A stretch of 64,000 bases of DNA. It comes from Anolis sagrei (Eukaryota > Chordata > Lepidosauria > Squamata > Anolidae). The position numbers and the translations under genes are program-made. How positions within the stretch are numbered: position 1 is the stretch's first letter; each line of letters starts with the position of its first letter. Positions 59,701 to 64,000 of the stretch are shown here, one piece after another. Under the pieces are notes generated by a model that ran no database searches, was not told the DNA's origin, and saw only the letters and a list, made by a program, of their open reading frames with translations. The DNA is taken from positions 75,269,209-75,333,208 of the forward strand of contig NC_090022.1 in the NCBI RefSeq assembly GCF_037176765.1, in the 5' to 3' direction.

Positions 59701-62700
59701 TGCTGATACCAGCAATGCTCTCCAGATTGAAAAGTGTGTACACTTTTCACAAATTATGAAATGTATTGAGACCTCTTTACCTGACTTCAAAAATATCAGA
59801 ATAAACCTGTTTGATTTGTAATGGAATTTCAACAGCTTCTAGATCTCATAAATGTAATTTACCTCTCAAGGTTGTGAATGCCTTCTGTCAACAAAATGAT
59901 GCTGAGATCAAAGGAAGGGTTTTGGCTCGATTACAGAACATTACAGAACTACAGTGTCTTCTGGAGAAACTCCTGGCAGGTAAGCATAAACAGAATAAAA
60001 TTAAAATTAATTAAATGAGTCAAAGAAAGCAACATTCAGTACCTGCATTTTTCTGGGTATAATTAATTGAAAGCTTGAAAACAGTTAAAAGATACAGTGG
60101 CCCTTGGTATTCACTGTAGTTTGGTTCCAGAACCAACATCCATGGATGCTCACCTCTCATTATACGGGGTGAGGCAGCATAACTTCCTTTTTAAAAATGT
60201 GTGCCATTCAGTCGGTTGAAGACGTAGCGGAATGCTAGTGGTCTCGTTTGAGAGGCGGGAGTATAAAGTTTTGTCCTGACACAGTTCAGTCGCCATTATG
60301 CATTGGAACAGTGAGGAGCGTGCTTTTGCCGTTGTTGCCTACTTTTAGAGCGGATTTGGAGTGGCCAGCCTGCTCTCCAGATTTGGCCCCTTGTGATTTT
60401 TTTCTATGGGTTTTTTTCTTTGAAATGTTTATGTGAACTGTCCAAGGACCCTACAAGATTTAGAGACCAACATCCAGGAAGAAATTGCCAACATAACGCC
60501 TGCTATGCTGGCAAGAGTCATGACAAACGCCGAAAATCGCTTTACTCAGTGTATGGAGAATGGGGGACGTCACTTACCTAATCTGATCTTCAAAATTACG
60601 TAAAACAAAACTTTAGGTATGCGCCTACATTATAAAAAAAAATTCTGATTCATATAATGGGTTTTATTAAGTTTTGAAAAAAGGAAGTTATGCTGCCTCA
60701 CCCTATATATGTTGCAGTAAAATGGTTTTCCTTATATAAACTGGAAAAATCAAAGTTTGCTTTTGGGATTTTCTTAAATATTATCAAACTGTGGATGATT
60801 GAATATGTGGATGCATACTCTGGATATGATGCCAACTGCGTAATTAAAATGCAATAATAAAGTTTAACCCCGTATAGCATGGTTTTAAAGGCCCCTCTTT
60901 TAAAAACTGTCAGTTCTCAATAATGTTCTCAGTGTTGGAATAAGAAGTCTGCCTGAGAATATGTGGTGCTTGCCTTCTGTCTTAACAGCTGAATTCCTTC
61001 CTGTTTGTCTTTCCAGCAAGCCCTGGGTATGCTCCTCCTCTTGCTAATTTTGATTCTGAAACCTTAGAAGGAATTCCTATTATTAATACAGTTGGTACCA
61101 CCAAAAAGAAGAATAAAGGTAATATATTGCACTTGTGAGAATATTGCTTTTTCAGTGAGGTCTGCTATAGATACTTTTATGGTTAATGGATCTAACTTGG
61201 TTTAAATACAAATCAGCATATTCTGGTGCTATAACTTGACTCAGATCTGTTATCCTGGTACTATCTACTTTGGCAGGAAGTAGCTTCCACAGCAGGAGGT
61301 TTTTCCCAGCCTTGATAGGAAAGTGCAATTCAAAGTGCAGGTTATTAGCTACAAAGCCTTATATGGTTCGGATCCAGTCTGTTTGCACAACTGCGTCTCT
61401 TCCTATAAACCTTCTCAGGTTTTAATCTGCCGGGGAAGCCATTCTCACCCTACGTCACAAGTGCAGCTGACAGAGATGAGGGAAAGGGCCTTCTTCCTCC
61501 TTCTTCAAGAAAACCAGACTGGCTTCAACTTTAACTATTTTCGGGAAGGAACTGAAAACATGGATGTTGGAGACAAGCTTTTGGAAACGACTGACCATAA
61601 TTTAAACCATTGGGGTTTAAGTAGAATTTTAATTGACCCTAGTGCTCAAACTAGCAAGAGCAGGTCACATGATGTTTACTCGTTTTAATGTTTTATATTT
61701 ATACGCTAAACTTCCACATAGTTTTATATTGATTGTGACATTCCTGAGTTATATTTCATCTTCTTTATTATGACTAGTTTTATTTCTGGTGATTTAAATT
61801 GTTTGACTTGTTGTGTATTTTATTATTTATGTTATTGTTTTGTTGTAAGCTGCTCCGAGTTCCTTTGGGAGATGGGGCAGAATATAAATAAAGCTTCATT
61901 TATTCATTCACAACCAAGATATCCTTTCAACTGGAGATGCCGAGGGTTAAACCTGCTTTACCCCTGAGTAATGGTCACCCTCTCCCTAAATAAGCCAGTA
62001 CAAACATATTGCACGTGACAAGTATTTTTCTCTACTGATTTTTAGTTTTCACCTTGCAGCTAGGACTTTTCTTGCAGTTGGGATTTTTCTTGTAGTTGGT
62101 TGTGTTGAAGCTAAAACTGGTACTTTCCTGTCTCCCCTTCTTTGCAATTTTCTTCTTGCTCCTTTTCCCCTGAAGCCCCTCTGCATGTGATCCTTTCAAC
62201 TTGTCTCATCACTTTTCTCTGAACTACCATGAATGCTTCAGAAATAGAAATGATTCTTTCCCCAATTAAATACAGTAACACTAGTGATTACATTTTTCTT
62301 CAGAGAAAGGGTGGGCTGTCCAGTTTTATCCCCACAAGAACTCTATAAAGTAGACTAGGCTGAGCTTTAAGCACACATTCAACTAGTCAGCTAAATGAGT
62401 TTTTAAAGTCTTTAATCCAAGTCCAGATACTTATCTGCAATGTCACATGGTTTCTTTATTGGTAAGTTCAGTTACCTAACTTTATTTTAAAATATTCTGA
62501 CTTTGTTTTAAAATATTTATATCCATCTTGGTATAAGTTGGGGCATCATACAGAAAAATGTATCTTCCTTCCCATCTGTTTTACTAGTCACTATAAGCAT
62601 CTATAAAGTTGGTTTAAAGTTTGTTTGTGAAATCTTCTCTTGTCTAGGAAAAAAGGCCCTCAAATCTGACAGCAAAACCAGCTCTGCAGACAACTCACAA

Positions 62701-63568
62701 ATAGAGGAGGACACAGAATCAAATCTACCTGAATCTGAGGCCAGCCAGCTGGAAAAGGTTCTGTTGTCCAACATTTTAATATATATATATATATTTATTA
62801 GAGACATTTTGAAAAGAAGATTTTGCCTTGAGTCTCCTTCTTGGAGAATTTCATGATAACCAGAGGCTTACGCAGAGATTGACTAGAAAACAAGCATGGT
62901 ACAAGCAAATGAAAAAATTAGGTATCTGCTCAGTGATGATCTGGGAGAAATAGGTTTCCTATTCTTTGGAATCACTCTTAACAGCTTCAATTAGTGCATC
63001 TGTGATGTCACTGTTTCTCTATTATTTAGTCATTCATCTGGTGAAGATACTTCCATTTGCTGAAAATCTTAAAGTCAATAGGCCAGGGAAGTACAAAGCC
63101 CATCAAACCCCTTTCTTTCTCATGCAACCTGTTTTATTAGATCACCGTCAGTCATAATTTAGGACGCACAGACATCTGAAGGTTCTGTCACTTTCACAAA
63201 AATTTGGTAGTACTTGTATAGTATCCCAAAGAGTAATACGTACAAACTGTGTCTGCAACAGACCACTTGTGTATTTCTTCTTTCTAGTGTCATCAAGAAA
63301 TACAATAAATGTGGAGTGATTTTTTCGTCATTTGACTGTTAGTATCTGAAGTCATTTTAATCATCTTTTTGTTGCAGAGCTGAGCCTCCAACTTGGATCA
63401 ACTAGTGTTTTTCCTTTGCAGGACTCCCCAGGAAAGGAATCATGGACATCACTGGTACCGCTGCAGAGTTATAGTGCATATTTCCGTGAATTAGACTTGG
63501 AGGTCTTTAATATACTTCACTGTGGGCTGCTGACCAAATCTATTCTGGATACTGAAATGCACACAAAG
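25606..63568 (+). CDS. FANCD2: FANCD2, Fanconi anaemia group D2 protein (partial, residues 1-951)
   Basis: Coding exons: 25606-25672, 27824-27961, 29637-29704, 36599-36702, 36908-36971, 37562-37614, 38143-38221, 39180-39304, 40702-40789, 43365-43469, 44455-44555, 45968-46076, 47394-47429, 49215-49358, 50549-50683, 51458-51589, 53636-53743, 54325-54434, 55612-55672, 56224-56343, 56970-57043, 57202-57348, 58360-58460, 58813-58928, 59871-59979, 61017-61118, 62648-62757, 63422-63568. Phases match at every junction and sum to 951 codons; human is 1,451 aa, so the C-terminus lies beyond the window. With FANCI, FANCD2 forms a DNA clamp at stalled forks in the nucleus; monoubiquitination locks it on DNA for crosslink repair. 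The start [10 protein letters not shown] aligns with human MVSKRRLSKS, and basic clusters there fit the nuclear signal. Diagnostic blocks include [41 protein letters not shown] and IRKQLSST. Three introns use GC donors. It appears intact. Confidence 0.97.
26936..27243 (-). repeat. Long-body tRNA SINE with 11-bp TSD
   Basis: Same subtype and orientation as 21770-22093. The duplication GCATGACATAA is at 26925-26935 and 27244-27254. The head is at the right end ('agtggtttaacccactgca'). Confidence 0.9.
27244..27420 (+). repeat. Second SINE family fragment
   Basis: 'ccagggattgaatccctgc' box B-like, then 'cttgggaaagtcacac' and 'gtggctacaacttgaaggc'. Same family as 43740-43965 and the opposite-strand copy at 52065-52285. 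Confidence 0.6.
28750..29165. repeat. L2-like fragments in FANCD2 intron 3
   Basis: 28750-28970 resembles an L2 body (+), degraded. 28972-29165 is a - strand tail ('tatttatttattacataca' and 'ctatcccgcccttctcccc'). Confidence 0.5.
29215..29430. repeat. Unnamed dispersed repeat, copy 1
   Basis: Shares 'gggaccagtatccatggtt', 'aaatatgtgctct' and 'atgatattcttgggtcaga' with about 44850-45000. It is old and non-coding. Family unknown to me. Confidence 0.45.
29810..30130. repeat. hAT-like non-autonomous element, degraded
   Basis: Starts 'gatggcgaacctatgaca' and continues 'tgtcagcactgacacacat', a known opening of vertebrate hAT-derived repeats as I recall it. Contains an inner palindrome around 29915-29965 ('catcctcggctcctgca' / 'tgcaggagccaaggatg'). 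Located in FANCD2 intron 4. Confidence 0.5.
30602..36312 (+). mobile_element. DIRS-type retroelement, young, looks whole or nearly so
   Basis: DIRS order, about 5.7 kb, in FANCD2 intron 4, same strand as the gene. Parts: inverted terminal repeats (30637-30757 and 36131-36251) identical by eye over about 121 bp; unequal outer extensions; a gag-like region (about 30890-32984); reverse transcriptase plus RNase H (about 33000-34767); a tyrosine recombinase (about 34920-35945); and an internal complementary region (about 35977-36070) whose two halves complement the left and right outer ends. Open frames overlap one another, as is usual in this family. A TATA-like box lies in the left repeat. Perhaps one or two breaks at most. 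The matching end repeats point to a recent insertion. Confidence 0.9.
36703..39179. other. FANCD2 introns 5-8, mostly plain
   Basis: Short introns around exons at 36908, 37562 and 38143. A (GAT/ATC)n patch lies at about 37235-37285. About 38880-39075 resembles the repeat at 60090-60850 ('ccttgtataaactggcaca', 'tcaagatttgct'). No other gene. Confidence 0.5.
39473..39856. repeat. Non-autonomous DNA element with TA-type ends
   Basis: Left 'tacaggcagtacctgattt' and right 'cacagtgactgcctgta' form short inverted ends with TA at both edges, suggesting Tc1/mariner (pogo/Tigger-like) mobilisation. Internal text ('gacttacatacaaattcaa') matches a common vertebrate MITE pattern. Located in FANCD2 intron 9. 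Confidence 0.5.
39870..40190 (+). repeat. Old CR1-like fragment
   Basis: 'gatagctgtgtttaaatat' and 'gatggccatctctcagg' match the CR1 3' region in order. Strongly diverged. Confidence 0.45.
40883..42850 (-). mobile_element. CR1 LINE, 5'-truncated, long RT frames
   Basis: On -, the terminal repeat of ATTCTATG units is at 40883-40905. The 3' frame reads [33 protein letters not shown] and [18 protein letters not shown]; upstream RT reads [51 protein letters not shown] and [18 protein letters not shown]. The catalytic segment falls near the break between the two frames (about 41.75 kb), so at least one frameshift or small deletion exists. No endonuclease. Located in FANCD2 intron 10. Confidence 0.9.
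42851..43215 (-). repeat. L1-like RT fragment abutting the CR1
   Basis: On -, the frame reads [20 protein letters not shown] and [12 protein letters not shown], the L1 ORF2 pattern. It merges in frame with the CR1 at about 42.75-42.9 kb, giving an artificial chimaeric open frame. Exact junction not resolved. Confidence 0.6.
43740..43965 (+). repeat. SINE in FANCD2 intron 11
   Basis: 'gttgggttcaaatcacca' box B-like, 'gccttgggtgtgtcactct' and 'gggttgtcataagtcagaa', the same family as 27244-27420. Good-length copy. Confidence 0.65.
43970..44345 (-). repeat. LINE 3' fragment with CCHC-like C-terminus, copy 1
   Basis: On -, the frame reads [15 protein letters not shown], a zinc-knuckle-like non-LTR retrotransposon C-terminus, then [17 protein letters not shown] fuller copy is at 52385-53180. 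Both share the 3' UTR 'attacatttctaacagaac'. Clade not certain. Confidence 0.6.
44815..45030. repeat. Unnamed dispersed repeat, copy 2
   Basis: Counterpart of 29215-29430: 'aggaccagtatctgcaggtt', 'aaatatgtcctct' and 'atgatattcttgggccaga'. Located in FANCD2 intron 12. Confidence 0.45.
45031..45967. other. FANCD2 intron 12, no gene seen
   Basis: A hydrophobic open frame at 45364-45705 (+) has no recognisable family and overlaps another frame on -. Treated as chance. Otherwise plain intron. Confidence 0.5.
46077..47171. other. FANCD2 intron 13, plain AT-rich
   Basis: No repeat family recognised with confidence, apart from a short (AGC/AGT)n patch at about 46655-46695. Confidence 0.5.
47172..47275. 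repeat. Direct duplication, copy 1
   Basis: Nearly matches 49374-49476 (about 7 differences in about 100 nt by eye). Lies 118 bp before exon 14. Confidence 0.8.
47439..47720. repeat. LINE 3' piece between two (ATT)n arrays
   Basis: (ATT)n at 47439-47482 and about 47686-47720 flank 'gatgagtccacagcagaca...cagctggcagatagtaatt', a phrase I associate with a squamate LINE 3' UTR. It begins 10 nt after exon 14, close to the donor. Confidence 0.5.
48080..49020 (+). repeat. Two L2-like LINE 3' fragments
   Basis: 48080-48178 ends 'caccctgagtccttcaggg...ataaataaag' and (ATT)n. 48535-49020 has 'agggccttcttggtggtgg' and 'gtaagccgccccgagttcc' with a terminal 'ataaaaataaag'. Both in FANCD2 intron 14. Confidence 0.65.
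49374..49476. repeat. Direct duplication, copy 2
   Basis: Begins 15 bp after the end of FANCD2 exon 15. About 93% like copy 1 at 47172-47275. Confidence 0.8.
49490..49775. repeat. DNA-transposon-derived repeat
   Basis: 'gagtatcccttatctgaaat', 'gggaccagaagtgttttgg' and 'tgggacccaagtcttt' follow the order of a DNA-transposon MITE known across amniotes. Family name withheld. Overlapping open frames here are chance. Confidence 0.5.
50060..50290 (-). repeat. L2-like LINE 3' tail
   Basis: 'tatttatttaccctattta' and 'ccttaccctgaaggggact', reverse-strand tail. Located in FANCD2 intron 15. Confidence 0.6.
50830..51022 (+). repeat. L2-like LINE 3' tail
   Basis: 'gctaccctgagtcccttcag' and 'ataaagttattattattatt'. 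Located in FANCD2 intron 16. Confidence 0.65.
51025..51195. repeat. 5S-like scrap and left half of the long-TIR MITE
   Basis: 51040-51062 ('ttagaaggtaagcaggatca') resembles mid 5S rRNA. 51072-51190 matches the left arm at 4488 ('gttgaaggctttcatggcc', 'tcctgacgtttcatc'). Confidence 0.5.
51590..52064. other. FANCD2 intron 17, left part
   Basis: No recognisable gene or repeat. Confidence 0.4.
52065..52285 (-). repeat. SINE in FANCD2 intron 17
   Basis: 'gccttcaagtcatttctgc', 'gggtttccttggcaagg' and 'gtgactgggccaaggtta'. Reverse-strand relative of 43740-43965. Confidence 0.65.
52385..53180 (-). mobile_element. LINE 3' fragment with RT C-terminal frame, copy 2
   Basis: The - frame 53168-52665 reads [53 protein letters not shown] and [17 protein letters not shown], the post-RT region of a non-LTR retrotransposon. 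The 3' UTR matches copy 1 at 43970-44345. 5'-truncated. Confidence 0.7.
54325..54434 (+). other. FANCD2: FANCD2 exon 19 with monoubiquitination lysine
   Basis: Counting from the ATG at 25606, the codon AAG at 54349-54351 is residue 561, within [11 protein letters not shown]. Human K561 sits in [10 protein letters not shown]. The target lysine of FANCL/UBE2T is therefore conserved in identity and number. The neighbourhood [13 protein letters not shown] differs from human VFKYKLIGIIGAV. Confidence 0.9.
54460..54545 (-). repeat. CR1 3' end scrap
   Basis: 'gttggaagagaccacaagg' and 'cacccagtccagcccc' match the CR1 3' UTR at 40905-40945. Lies 26 bp after exon 19. Confidence 0.6.
54850..55190 (-). 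repeat. L2-like LINE 3' tail
   Basis: 'tatttataccccgcccttct' and 'aaggggactcagggtggct' mark the tail, then degraded 3' UTR. Located in FANCD2 intron 19. Confidence 0.55.
57668..57840. repeat. Palindromic MITE
   Basis: Ends 'agggctcttccacacagcc' and 'ggctgtgtggaaagggcc' or close variants are inverted. The centre 'tatctgctttgaactgg' / 'ccagtttgaagcagata' is also inverted, so the whole element folds. Located in FANCD2 intron 23. Confidence 0.75.
58054..58188. mobile_element. hAT-type palindromic MITE, third copy
   Basis: CAGTGGTTCTCAACCTGTGG at left and its complement with CCATTG at right. No clean 8-bp duplication is visible here, unlike the two EMC3 copies. Confidence 0.8.
59070..59180. repeat. 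Degraded DNA-element fragment
   Basis: 'atatccacggattctgcatc' and 'aaaaagcgaactttgagct' resemble 25190-25320 and, in reverse, parts of 60715-60800. Confidence 0.4.
60090..60850. repeat. Older DNA-element repeat split by a mariner
   Basis: The left part ('agtggcccttggtattcac', 'catccatggatgctcac') and right part ('ccttatataaactggaaaa', 'ctgtggatgattgaatatg') are one repeat when the mariner at 60164-60705 is removed; 38880-39075 is a similar, uninterrupted copy. Confidence 0.6.
60164..60705 (+). mobile_element. Mariner deletion derivative
   Basis: Inverted ends share 'gggtgaggcagcataacttc' on both sides (60167 onward and, inverted, to about 60703), flanked by TA. Scraps of transposase remain: [15 protein letters not shown] near 60297, [13 protein letters not shown] near 60370-60410 (the last catalytic D region) and [18 protein letters not shown] near 60465. 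At about 0.54 kb against about 1.3 kb for an autonomous mariner, most of the DNA-binding and first catalytic regions are missing, so it could only have moved in trans. Confidence 0.85.
61290..61910 (+). repeat. L2-like LINE 3' fragment
   Basis: The frame at 61323 onward reads [17 protein letters not shown] and [11 protein letters not shown], the L2 C-terminal pattern. The tail is 'gtaagctgctccgagttcc' and 'ataaataaagc'. Located in FANCD2 intron 27. Confidence 0.7.
61911..62647. other. FANCD2 intron 27, right part
   Basis: A pyrimidine-rich stretch at about 62110-62180; no gene or known repeat seen. Confidence 0.4.
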
Positions 63569-64000
63569 GCAAGCAGACTAAAAGATAGTTAGAAGGGCAT
63601 GGCAAATAAGTTGTAATTTTGCAAGGTCTTTAGCCTTCTCTGCCAAAGTCTGCTGGGGACTCGGAAAAATGCAGCGTCCATGGCAGTAAATATGGTGTTG
63701 AACTGCATTGATTCTACCGTGTTGACGCACCCCTAGTGAAAGAGATATTCACCAGTATTCCTCCTTTGCCGCCACTATAATCCTAAAAGTTAAGTACAGA
63801 GCTAGTATTTCACTTCTTTTAGATATGTTTTAGAACATATGAAGGAAAAATGCTTCCAATTTCTTTTGTTTTTTTCTGCTCTGTTCCTGTGGAATATGAT
63901 GGAAGAAAATATGGGCTCCAAGTGATCAACATCCTCCGATAAAGCCTTAAACTTTGTGCTTCCAGGGTCAGATTTGCCTCCCCAGCTTTATCCCTATCTG
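63569..64000. other. FANCD2 intron 29, cut by window edge
   Basis: Begins with a GC donor (AAG/GCAAGC). No further exon recognised before the end. The next expected exon would encode the region after human TEMHTE. Confidence 0.5.

Overview
This window is vertebrate nuclear DNA, very probably from a squamate reptile. The host genes have introns, CpG decay is widespread, and the repeats are those of lizards and snakes: a tRNA-derived SINE, a 5S-derived SINE, Bov-B, CR1, L2-like and RTE-like LINEs, hAT and mariner MITEs, and a DIRS element. The species cannot be fixed from the sequence.

Three host genes carry the coding content. (1) A C3orf62 orthologue on + (CDS 530-3208, three coding exons, 253 aa). 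(2) EMC3 on - (CDS 15651 down to 6856, eight coding exons, 261 aa, the same length as I recall for human), encoding the insertase-like subunit of the ER membrane complex. (3) FANCD2 on +, with a non-coding exon ending near 21675, an initiator ATG at 25606, and 28 coding exons up to 63568. These give 951 codons in phase, and the gene runs off the right edge. The monoubiquitinated lysine falls at residue 561 of this model (codon 54349-54351), the same number as in human. EMC3 and FANCD2 are head to head across a GC-rich promoter at about 21.2-21.7 kb. C3orf62 and EMC3 are tail to tail.

Layout: 0-3.3 kb C3orf62; 3.3-6.8 kb intergenic, with a long-TIR MITE; 6.85-15.7 kb EMC3 exons; 15.7-21.2 kb the 5' intron of EMC3, holding a nearly complete 3.9 kb endonuclease/RT LINE on the - strand; 21.2-21.7 kb shared promoter; 21.7-25.6 kb FANCD2 intron 1, with a Bov-B inserted into a SINE; 25.6-64 kb FANCD2 exons and introns. 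FANCD2 intron 4 holds a young DIRS element (about 30.6-36.3 kb), intron 10 holds CR1 next to L1-like sequence, and intron 26 holds an internally deleted mariner inside an older repeat.

The best hunting results are: a possible HDV-like ribozyme fold at the 5' end of the LINE (19840-19969); three GC-AG introns in FANCD2; a DIRS element whose inverted repeats look identical over about 121 bp; a Bov-B-in-SINE nesting with an 11-bp target duplication; and a complex tandem-plus-inverted repeat next to an EMC3 splice acceptor. No new multi-gene system was found. All calls rest on reading and remembered family sequences; no search was run.
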